Shown one piece after another: positions 56,866 through 64,000 of a stretch of DNA of 64,000 nt (positions within the stretch are counted from its first letter, which is position 1; the number at the start of each line of letters is the position of its first letter). Source of the DNA: Pollenia angustigena (taxonomy: Eukaryota > Arthropoda > Insecta > Diptera > Polleniidae); the NCBI GenBank assembly GCA_930367215.1, contig OV884057.1, positions 108,029,284 to 108,093,283 of the forward strand. Direction: 5' to 3'. The notes under the pieces were generated by a model that ran no database searches, was not told the DNA's origin, and worked only from the letters and a program-made list of their open reading frames with translations. Both the position numbers and the translations under genes were made by a program.

Positions 56866-58289
56866 GCTAGACACAAACCATGGATATCTACTATTAATCA
56901 AAAGAAGAGAGTGGACTATCCCAAACAGTTTGAAAATGGACACTGCGATTTCTGGGATCAGGTACTGTTCACAGACGAAAGAATATGTAATAGTTTCAAC
57001 TGTTTGGAATAGTCCACTCTCTTTTTTTGATTAATAGTAGATATCCATGGTTTACGTCTAGCCATACGTGAGTAAAACCCACTTTCATGTTACGTTCTCC
57101 GAAGAGTTTTTGGGTTTTCATCTTTGCCAAAATCTTATTTTATCTCTGCGGCAACCTAAGATGTTTTTTTTTTTTTGGATCACCTCTTACTTTTCGTACG
57201 ATTTGTGCACGTTCTCTTGCATTTTCAAAGTTTGTTTCGCCTTCGAACCGATTTACAATGGTCCGTATGGTAAAATGGCTACGATCCATTAATTCTCTGA
57301 TCTCAGCAAACGATCTGCCTTGGTTATGCAAATGTAAAATGATTTACCGATGAGATTCAGTCGTTTCACAATGTTTAAGACACTTTTTACAAAATTAACA
57401 AACAAAATTAGTATTTTCTAAACTTCTTGCAACATTTCAGTTACTTAATTGAATAAAAGATTAATAACGGGATGTAATAGCGTGTGTCAAATGTAAAATT
57501 GTTGCCAAATTATTAAAATTTAAATAAAGAAATAGGCGCCTAAAAAAGTGTGCCCATACTTTTGTCCATTGTATTTTAGAACTTTTTGTACTATTTTGCT
57601 CTGCAAGAGTAAATTTTTTTTTGTTGTTGTCATTATATTTTGCTTTCGCTTCAACAACTTTTTTAAAAATGGTATTTAGGTCAAACCAATAATGATCTGA
57701 CGAAAAGTCAAATTGTCCAGCCTTAAAAAATATAAAGAAACTCCATTCTTCTTTTTCGATGCTTTATAAAAAGTTCCTACACCAAACGGGGTGAAATGTG
57801 GTCTTTATTTAAAAATAAAATTATTAAATTTACTTATGTCGCAATATACATGATTTGCCGCTTAAATAGAGAAATGTGTATTAAACGAACAATCGTACTT
57901 AATATATGTATGTTTGTATTTTATTGCTTGTTTGAAAATGTGAGTTAGAGGTCATTTACATAACTTTCTGTTCTTATCGCACCATGGTGAAGGGTATATC
58001 AGATTCGGCATAGCCGAATACAGCACTCTTACTTGTTGTACTTACACTTGTTTTAAAGCGATTGTCTTTTGGTGGTATTTTAAGTTTAGATTTCCAACCC
58101 ATGTCGTCTCCAATGTTTGTAACAAGCTGGTGTTCCTTGTTTATACTAAAAATTTTAATTTTTATTAAGGTATAAAATTAATTTTCAACTTTATTTATAA
58201 GTGCAACTAAATATTATTTTCAATATATTCTAAACGTACCTCTTAATTATCATATTTCCATGTGCAGAATTAATCTTTTCTGTCATCAT
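45189..58289 (-). CDS. me31B: me31B, DEAD-box RNA helicase (DDX6/Dhh1 family), five coding exons
   Basis: Me31B is the fly DDX6/Dhh1 ATPase. It binds mRNA, represses translation and promotes decapping in P-bodies and germ granules. Assembled from five exons with GT-AG introns in consistent phases, the CDS is 1,377 bp (458 residues), about the length of the Drosophila protein. N-terminus: [16 protein letters not shown], then [20 protein letters not shown]. Helicase motifs in order: Q motif GWERPSPIQ, Walker [30 protein letters not shown], then the second RecA lobe with [14 protein letters not shown] and HRIGRSGR. Exons: 58289-58240, 58145-58046, 46568-46190, 46114-45467, 45388-45189. Intron 2 is 11.5 kb and packed with transposons. 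Every motif is intact, so the gene appears functional. Confidence 0.95.
45467..46114 (-). CDS. me31B: me31B coding exon 4
   Basis: Acceptor tttttacag, then [32 protein letters not shown] and most of the second RecA-like domain through [13 protein letters not shown], donor gtatgt at 45466. The intron before it is only 75 bp. Confidence 0.95.
46190..46568 (-). CDS. me31B: me31B coding exon 3
   Basis: Acceptor ttttattttag, then [20 protein letters not shown] motif, Walker A, PTRELA and TGG motifs to RIYQK plus one base, donor gtaggt at 46189. Confidence 0.95.
46894..47670. mobile_element. TA-flanked MITE with ~100-bp terminal inverted repeats
   Basis: Inverted ends TGGGTAATTCCATGTTAAAT and TGGGTAATTCCATGTCAAAT continue through gtgagaaggttccttttatc, with TA on both sides (46892-46893, 47671-47672). 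The interior repeats ttttgagttacgcgaatata and tatccttgaaa-type text related to the array in 22841-27093, plus a small inverted pair around ctaggagcat. Confidence 0.8.
48708..49270 (-). pseudogene. Remnant of an unclassified transposon-type protein (DSCxxQNKN motif)
   Basis: Reading right to left: [37 protein letters not shown], a [35 protein letters not shown], then an open 98-codon segment with [20 protein letters not shown]. The pairing of a YYKRxLNxxN block with a later acidic-Cys-QNKN block recalls a group of uncharacterised, transposon-derived insect proteins. I cannot name the superfamily. It lies antisense-neutral (same strand as me31B) inside intron 2 and has at least one stop. Confidence 0.5.
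49823..50060. repeat. Partial MITE copy, inverted relative of 52722-53311
   Basis: aagggtttttttttggttgg, gacgtgaacgg, aaactgtcaaaa and gatgccgaattaaa correspond in order to the inverse of the right half of 52722-53311. The far end is missing. A second terminal fragment of the family lies at about 51361-51420. Confidence 0.6.
50220..50896. mobile_element. MITE of the CACCCCTATCG family, copy 3
   Basis: Ends CACCCCTATCGTGAATAA and CAACCCTATCGTGAATAA (inverted), flanked by ATT on both sides. Internal atgggaa/gagggaaa-type repeats echo copy 1. Confidence 0.7.
51447..51659. mobile_element. MITE, AGCTTCGTACAGACGATGG ends
   Basis: Inverted arms of about 45 bp (agcttcgtacagacgatgg ... aatattg) bound 213 bp. 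An internal near-palindromic atctgaca/tgtcag motif is present. Confidence 0.75.
52722..53311. mobile_element. TA-flanked MITE, AGGGTATTCATTT ends
   Basis: Inverted ends AGGGTATTCATTT followed by a gttggaaaaatggaaaa block on both sides; TA at 52720-52721 and 53312-53313. 590 bp, only spurious frames. Confidence 0.75.
54268..54405. mobile_element. Harbinger-like hairpin MITE
   Basis: CAGCCAATCCCACGATG and inverse flanked by TTA on both sides (54265-54267, 54406-54408). Arms of about 60 bp include ttcgcatagaaaatgacatt. A related hairpin is at 61113-61261. Confidence 0.8.
54517..54657. mobile_element. Short MITE, TTAACYCATWAGCG ends
   Basis: TTAACTCATTAGCGGCCAAT and TTAACCCATAAGCGCCCAAT (inverted). 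A related half-copy occurs at about 49775-49825 (actcattagcgcccaatgat). Confidence 0.6.
56232..56318. repeat. Single-arm copy of the 818-967 palindrome
   Basis: ttcaacatttttcat..., cgaatttattctatgagcta, aatttcagttatgtatttta and taatagttctattc match 822-900 almost exactly, but no inverted arm follows. Confidence 0.75.
56860..57573 (-). pseudogene. Tc1-like transposase fragments, rearranged into a palindrome
   Basis: On the - strand from the TIR-like ACAATGGACAAAAGTATGGG (57573) runs the N-terminal helix-turn-helix region: [38 protein letters not shown]. At 56875-57060 the central region appears as a hairpin. Its + strand reads [20 protein letters not shown] followed by [11 protein letters not shown] (a catalytic-Asp block) and its inverse follows. 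Tc1/mariner assignment is firm, but the copy is scrambled and dead. A run of about 29 A lies at 56835-56863. Confidence 0.75.
57980..58037. repeat. Dispersed-repeat tail abutting the me31B intron-2 donor
   Basis: caccatggtgaagggtatat, cagattcggcatagccgaat and agcactcttacttgtt match the end of a common fly interspersed repeat (recognised from memory). It ends only about 8 bp from the gtaagt splice donor. Confidence 0.5.
58046..58145 (-). CDS. me31B: me31B coding exon 2
   Basis: Acceptor aaaatttttag, one base completing Ser, then [20 protein letters not shown] and [13 protein letters not shown], donor gtaagt at 58045. The block [16 protein letters not shown] is the conserved DDX6 N-terminal extension. 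Confidence 0.9.
58240..58289 (-). CDS. me31B: me31B coding exon 1
   Basis: Starts at tandem ATGATG (58289), encodes [16 protein letters not shown] plus two bases (AG), donor gtacgt at 58239. Only 50 bp long. A possible acceptor tttattgcag lies 8 bp upstream of the ATG, hinting at an intron in the 5' UTR. Confidence 0.85.
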
Positions 58290-60816
58290 TTTAACGACTG
58301 CAATAAATTAAATACGTCAACTTTTAAAACAAAACCATTAAACAATAAGCCAGAATTTGTATATACGATAATAACTTTTCTCAATTCTGAAAATAAAAAA
58401 AAATAAAATAGCAATAATTATTATTTAACTGGGGATGGGCGAATTATTAAGCAACTCAATTAAGGTGATCGATACGACCTTTTTCAGAAGCCAGTCATGG
58501 TTTTTAAAAATTCAAAAAACCCGCCAAACCGATTCTTAATGACAAAATTATTATACAAAAGTTTTGATTTTAATTTGCTTTATTAAAAAAAGGGTTAACA
58601 GTTCACATACATAAATATTATATGGGTAATCACGATGGGTAGCGCATAGTGTACAAACAATGCAAATGTAATATACAAACACAGCAATACGAAAACTACA
58701 ATCATTCATATTTGTATTTGTATTTTTATGATTAGGTGTATATATGAACTTGAATAAATACATTTTTGAATATTTATTGTATACATTAATAATACTCAGG
58801 ATTTTGCTGTTGTAACATATATTTGATTGACCTTGATAGGCTTTTGCATATTACTTATATAAAAATAAATAAATAAATAAATATCAGATAAAATTACATC
58901 GATCCTTAACAACACTTTCCACATATGAATCTTAATTTAGTTCGAACTTAGTCCCATTTTACATATTAGAATTTATAAGGCAAACAGACGAAGTTTGTAG
59001 GCTAGAGAGGAAAAAAGTAAAGTGTGTCACCCATACAGCGTCGCCCCCTTACCAATACACTTCGTCTATATTCCTTTTAATTTCCAATATGTAAGAGGAA
59101 TCTTAGGAAAATCTACAGAAAAGGTTCATCAAAGTTTTAATATAGGAAAAGCGAACTTTATTGCTTGATTTTTGAAAAAACACTACCGTATTGCGAAAAA
59201 AATCGGTTGGCCAACGAAGTCGATTACCCTTTGAAATGTTATTTTGATTAATCAATTGATCAGAAATTTCCATAATTAAATTTTGAATAATTTAATGATT
59301 TATAATTGTTTATTTTTTTAATATATTCTGCATAAAGATCACCACAATACCTACATTTTGCTTAATTTTTATTATTTTTCGAATTAAAAAATGTTTTAAA
59401 TTAAATTATTCAAATTTGATTGAAAGAATATGTTTCTAAAACGACTGCGCTTAAATGTTATTTTGAGTTACGCGAATATATGTTGTGCAACCCCGCCATT
59501 TTTGAATTAACGATATATCTCGAAAACAAGAACTGGATTCAGCGTACCCGAATTTGGTGAACAGTGTTATTTATAAAATAAAATAAATAGTTATGTAATT
59601 TCTAATGTTTGGAATATCAATTACAATACCCAGAACAAAATTATGTAATTTAGTTTAAGATTTAAATAAAAGTTGTTTGTGCCGAATATTATTTAGATAT
59701 CTTCATCCACGCTAGTGGCATACACTAAAGCAACTCAGTAGTAAATATTTTTATCGTTGTTTTGAAATTATTATGCCTGAAATTGGTTTTTTGCATTATA
59801 TAGTATATAATTTTCCAGTTTAATATACTGAGTAAATATTAAAAAAAAAAAAATTGTATAACTGTTTTCTTCCCTTTTTTTTAAATAAAAAATTAGTACT
59901 TTTAAGCTGTCAAAAACTTAACCAACTATTCCTTAATAATGGCGGAATTTTTTTTTTTTTTTTTTCTTTTATTCAACAAACTAAACTGTTGAGTTACGCG
60001 AATATGTTATCAATCAAATCAAAAACTAACCTTAAAAACGGTTAGCACCACTGGATTGCGTACTCGAATTAGGTTAACCCGCCGGATGCCCCGCTTGAGT
60101 TTTTTCAACTAGCAGTGTTATTGAAAATAATAACGAAAAAAAGTGTATATAAAATTAGTTTGTCAATAATTAGTATTGTGGTTATTTTGTTGAACTATTT
60201 ATGGTTTTTTAATCCAAATTTTTAATATTTTAATTAGGCTTAAGTTCATGAAATTTAATTTTTATTAAATTATTTTTATGAAGAAAGGAATTTTACAACA
60301 TGAAAAAACAGAAGTAAAGGAAAAAACATGTAAATGTAATAATTAGATTATTATCATAAATGGGAGTTGTTCACTCATTTTGCAGTTTCAACTCACACTT
60401 AGTGATAGTGCAAACATGTTGCAATCATTTGCTGATGTTGAGTGATGAATTGAAAATTTGCAGCCTCACTAAACATTAGTGATAGTGATGTTAAAAAATT
60501 TTACACTCAAAAATAATTATGTAGTTTGATTTTAAAAAAAGCAATCATCAGTTGAGTGCAACTTAAAATTTTGCATTAAATTTTAAGTTTAAATTGATTT
60601 GTGTTTATTTTCGTGCACTAATTTAAAACTGAAGACTCAACTTCATAAGAAAGAAAAATAGTGAAAAACAGGTAAAGGTTTAACTTGATATTCCAAATTC
60701 TTTATATAAGCCTTGCAAAAGTTAGATCCATTGTATGTTGTTGACATCACAATTTAATTATTGTCTAGTCCAAATTCTGTGGGGATGTGGTTCACAATTT
60801 AATTATTGTCTAGTTC
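58290..60816. other. me31B upstream region
   Basis: Possible 5' UTR intron acceptor at about 58298. A small inverted pair at about 58955 and 59096 (ttacatattagaatttataa type, enclosing agacgaagt in both arms) looks like a MITE. At 59455-59530 and 59990-60090 are single copies of the gagttacgcgaatat/tatatctcgaaaac motif also found in the array at 22.8-27 kb. No promoter motif could be fixed and no coding exon was recognised. Confidence 0.5.
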
Positions 60817-61112
60817 CAGTGTTGCCAATTTAGCCATTTTTCACCCTGTTTAGCCATTAAAAAATTAGTTTAGCCATTAGCCATTTTTTTTTTAGCCATT
60901 TTTCAACTTGTTTAGCCATACATTTTTTTTGACGTTTTTCTTTTAAAAGAATAATTTTTATTTTATTATAAAAATTTATAAAAGTAAAATAAACATTTTG
61001 AACAATTAAAACGCATTTAATTTAAATCACAACTTTTACAAAAGTTGAAAATCGCTATAAACTATGATGCTGAAACATCTTTCAAAATAAAGGAACAGTA
61101 TTCCACTATTAA

Positions 61113-61261
61113 CAGCCTGTCCATGGATTTCGAACGTCATCGTTGGCATAGAAAATTACATTTAAAACAAAAACAAAATTCGAATATTGCTCGAAGTTTG
61201 TTTTTGTTTTAAATATAATTTTCTATGCGAACGATGACGTTCGATATCGTTAAACAGGCAG
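61113..61261. mobile_element. Hairpin MITE related to 54268-54405
   Basis: Inverted arms cagcctgtcc ... gcatagaaaattacattta and inverse, flanked by TTAA on both sides. It shares the ttcgcatagaaaat-acattt arm core with the 54-kb hairpin. Confidence 0.65.
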
Positions 61262-61530
61262 TTAATTTATAAAATCGATCAAAACAAACATCGCTGTTTC
61301 TTTCTGGTTGCAAGTATTTCAATAAAAGGATGCAGGCGGTAAATTGTTTTAGAAATTTCAGAATTGACTATAAAGTTGCTCTCACTTCCATGGTCTAATG
61401 TTGAAGTAGAGAGGGTGTTTAGCCAAGTAAACATCGTTAAAAGTAATTTGAGAAATAGGTTACATTAAGCAACCGTTAATTCGATTTTATCAATTAGGTA
61501 AATATTTTTACCATAACAATACAATATTTA

Positions 61531-61816
61531 TACCACCACCACAATAGCGGAGAGGGTACTATGCGTTTGTGCTGATGTCTGTAACACCTTAAAATATTGG
61601 TCCTTAGCCCACCTTTACGTATACCGATTGACTCAGAATCACTTTCTGAGTCGAATTACCGATGTTTGTCCGGCTGGCTGGCTGTCAATGTAAACCTTGT
61701 GCGCAAAGTACTGGTCGAAATTTAGAGATTATTTGATAAAATTTGGTACAAAGGTTCTAATGTGGTGTAGGGTATCATAAAGTCGGGTTTAACCGACTTT
61801 TTCTTACTTGTTTTTT
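61531..61816. repeat. Dispersed repeat with 'cactttctgagtcga' motif
   Basis: Runs from taccaccaccacaatagcgg through gtctgtaacacctt, accgattgactcagaatcac, gtaaaccttgtgcgcaaagt to tcttacttgtttttt. Noncoding; relative at 1778-1905. Confidence 0.7.
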
Positions 61817-62733
61817 ATTGTAGATCTGGACTCAAAAGGTTGGGTAAATTTTGTCGTGATTATGATTTACCTTCAAATTATTTAAAACTTATGATTATTT
61901 GAAACTAATGAGTGAGTGATTCCTGTAAGATTAACAATAACGACATCGAATTTTTCGATGATTTAATTTTTTAATATTAATTTATTTTAATATTTATTTA
62001 CGTTTATTCTTAATAAACAAATTGATCTTAACTCACAATTTCTTCGTAAACAACTTTAAATTAATTATTTCTGTTTTGTTATTGAATTTTAATGTGTTTT
62101 TATTTAAAAAAGCTTTTAGCCATTTTTTAACCCATTTCTAGCCATTTTCCCCATAAATTTAGCCAGTTTTGGTCACCAAGTTTTGGCAACACTGTCTAGT
62201 TCAAACTCTGTGTGGATGTGTTTCACAATTTCTGCGATTTTTCGTAAGTGTGATCTTCAACGGGTTACCGTTATGCCATTGCAAGATGTTTGGTTTGAAG
62301 CGTTTGGTAACAGTAAAGCGAAGGTCAGATGTGTTAAGAAGTACAGACATATTAAATGTAAATACAGCAAAACAAAGTTTATTTCTATGGAAAAAAAGCA
62401 GTTCCAAAGAGAAATGAAAAAAATGTCTGCAGAAAATGTTTATTATATGGACGATATAATGTTTTTAATATTTGGTTTAAATTTCATCTTAAAATTTTTT
62501 AAATATTCCAAAAGAAGAAGTGAGAAGAAGTGAAGCAAAAGCAAATTAAAAGAACGCTCTAAAAAAATTTAAAAATAAAATATTAATCGGTTATAAAAAT
62601 AGACAGGACTATTACAAAAACATTAAAAAAATAATTTGTCGTATGTGCAAATAAAAAAGAATAATATACCTATATATATATAATAAATATTTATTCATCG
62701 AAGTTTTAAAAAAAAAAAAAAAAATTAACAGCG

Positions 62734-63594
62734 ATGGCTGACTGTCATCATTGTAAGGCCTCTATTCGTGGAGAGTCTGGTATAATGTGTGAAGGAATTT
62801 GCAAAAAAATATATCACAGTTCAAAAAAATGTTCGGGAATAGATCAATACTCTCGTGGAATGTTGGATTCTTGTAATTATATCCGATTTTTGTGTGATGA
62901 CTGCATGCAATATATTCATAATGTGGATTTAGCACTTGGAGAAATACAAGATGGTGTTAACAAAAACAAACAAAAACTGGCTGAATACAAAGGCGAATTT
63001 AAAGCGGCATTAAAACAAAATGAAAATGAAATTAAACAACTCCTCGAAGCAATTGCAAAATGATATGAAGAAAGACTTAAAAAATTAGAGGAAGCTCAAA
63101 AATCGTGTGACACAAATATTAAAGAAATTAAAAAAGTATACGGAGTTATAAACGAACACGAAAATAAAAAAAAGAAATTTGTAATCTTATTGAAGAGAAA
63201 AATAAAAACATGTGTAATGAAATAAAAAAAAACAATAAAAGAAACAAGTGACAAAACAAGTAAGATATCATATTCAGATGCATTGAAGAAGAATGTAGTG
63301 CTGCCAGATAAAAATAAACAAAACCCGCTGATTGTGAAGCCGAAAGAAAAACAAGATATCAAAAAAACTAAAGAAGATTTAAATGATAAAGTAAATCCAA
63401 CCAACTTTAGAATAATTAATGTAGAACAAAGAAAAAATGGATCTGTCGTTATTCAGAGTGAGAGCAACGAGGAAAGAGAAAAAATAAAAGAGGCAATACA
63501 GAATGAATTGAGTGAAGCATATGAAATTAAAGTACCAAATCAAGCAGAAATGACAATTAAACCCAACAAACACGAAGTCAAACCTTTGATATGA
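62734..63594 (+). pseudogene. Non-LTR retrotransposon ORF1 with PHD-like zinc finger
   Basis: An ATG at 62734 opens 110 codons with a Cys4-His-Cys3-like pattern: Cys4, Cys7, Cys19, Cys23, His28, Cys33, Cys54, Cys57. A coiled-coil-prone Glu/Lys/Asn stretch follows. The frame stops at TGA (about 63061-63063). It continues with YEERLKKLEEAQKSC, shifts frame near 63175, and resumes with SYSDALKKNV and SVVIQSESNEEREKIKEAIQ to 63594. PHD-type fingers followed by a coiled coil are known in ORF1 of CR1-like elements, so it may be ORF1 of the same kind of element as non-LTR 2. No ORF2 follows within the window. Confidence 0.6.
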
Positions 63595-64000
63595 AATGAC
63601 TTTATCATTTTACATCAAACACAATTCTCAAACGTTTTTCAATTGTTTGATTTAACATTTATCTTCAAATTGATAATGATTTCAAAATAAACATTTGATA
63701 TCAAATGTTTTATCAATTTGATGTCAAATGTTTAATTCAAATCAAAAATAAACTTGGCAATACTAAAGCGAAAAATAAATGTGATCATTAAAAATGGCGA
63801 TCAAAGTTACATTTTTTACTTTGTGGTAACATGTGTTTTACTATTAAAAATAAATTTTAATTTAAAGTGAACAGTTTATTCCTTGTGAAAATTAAAAATT
63901 ATTTGTGAGTAATTCCAATGATTAAGAATACAAAAAAAAAAAAAAGGAAAATAAAACGGGAAAGTGAAGAAAGTTTGTTGAACGATCGCGGTGCTACAAT
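63595..64000. other. Window end, nothing firmly recognised
   Basis: 63600-63750 has short self-complementary repeats of tttgatatcaaatg/tttgatgtcaaatg. The rest is AT-rich with no supported gene. Confidence 0.4.

Larger units (their letters stand above)
46569..58045 (-). other. me31B intron 2, 11.5 kb, transposon-filled
   Basis: Bounded by donor gtaagt (58045) and acceptor ttttag (46570-46569). It contains MITEs (46894-47670, part at 49823-50060, 50220-50896, 51447-51659, 52722-53311, 54268-54405, 54517-54657), an unclassified transposon-protein remnant (48708-49270), Tc1-like fragments (56860-57573) and a repeat abutting the donor. The parts not listed (47673-48707, 49271-49820, 50897-51446, 51660-52721, 53312-54267, 54658-56231, 57574-57979) show only AT-rich DNA or repeat debris. 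The other me31B introns are under 100 bp. Confidence 0.9.
60817..62194. mobile_element. hAT-type nonautonomous element, TTTAGCCATTTTT-rich
   Basis: Ends CAGTGTTGCCAA and inverse are flanked by the exact 8-bp duplication TCTAGTTC (60809-60816, 62195-62202). TTTAGCCATTTTT motifs cluster at both termini. It holds a hairpin (61113-61261) and a dispersed repeat (61531-61816). No transposase. Confidence 0.85.

Noticed and set aside
56795..57034. Frames spanning the A29 tract as one protein
   Set aside because: Poly-Lys comes from the homopolymer; only the downstream Tc1 block is real homology, and it is part of a palindrome.
62183..62533. 116-codon + strand frame MATLSSSNSVW... as a gene
   Set aside because: Its start lies inside the hAT right end, no recognisable domain is present, and the tail is Lys/Phe low complexity. 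Not supported as a gene.
1..64000. tRNA or rRNA genes
   Set aside because: No cloverleaf with A/B boxes or rRNA core was recognised by eye; a tRNAscan run would be needed to exclude them.

Overview
The window is AT-rich, repeat-dense nuclear DNA of a higher (cyclorrhaphan) fly. Two host genes place it. The last coding exon of Cdk1 (cdc2) lies at the left on the + strand. A complete me31B (DDX6/Dhh1 family RNA helicase) lies on the - strand. Both read almost like the Drosophila proteins, and in D. melanogaster both genes map to polytene region 31 (Muller element B), so this looks like one conserved neighbourhood swollen by transposons. Short dispersed repeats containing a 'cactttctgagtcga' motif suggest a calyptrate fly such as a blowfly or muscid; that genus-level guess is from memory only.

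Layout: 1-2541, last intron of Cdk1, holding a palindrome and a Harbinger-type element. 2542-2800, final Cdk1 exon. 3220-4380, a dispersed repeat built of tandem cassettes. 4698-15527, a four-level nest: a TA-flanked mariner-like MITE holds a degenerate Jockey-clade retrotransposon (- strand), which holds an intact Transib transposon (copy A), a hAT-type element inside another MITE, and foldback elements. 15901-20877, a second, divergent intact Transib (copy B) with its own hAT-type insertion. About 21840-33290, a second decayed non-LTR retrotransposon (+ strand) split by two large composite insertions. 33427-39974, a hAT-type element containing a third, internally deleted Transib (copy C). 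40160-44931, MITEs placed nearly end to end. 45189-58289, me31B: five coding exons with an 11.5-kb second intron full of MITEs and transposase fragments. 58290-64000, more MITEs, a hAT-type element and a zinc-finger ORF1 pseudogene of a retrotransposon.

The most notable content is the Transib trio. Transib transposases are the known relatives of RAG1. Copies A and B have uninterrupted 667- and 678-codon reading frames with all three presumptive DDE residues and the RAG1-like Cys2...His2 zinc site. All three copies have terminal inverted repeats and 5-bp target duplications of the form CGNCG (CGTCG, CGACG, CGCCG). Copy A ends in the exact RAG recombination-signal heptamer CACAGTG (CACAGTA at its other end), followed 22 or 23 bp later by a nonamer-like GCAAAAATC.

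Host gene function: me31B is a translational repressor and decapping cofactor of P-bodies and germ granules; Cdk1 is the mitotic kinase. Nothing else looks like a host gene. All family assignments come from motif recognition by eye; no database search was run.
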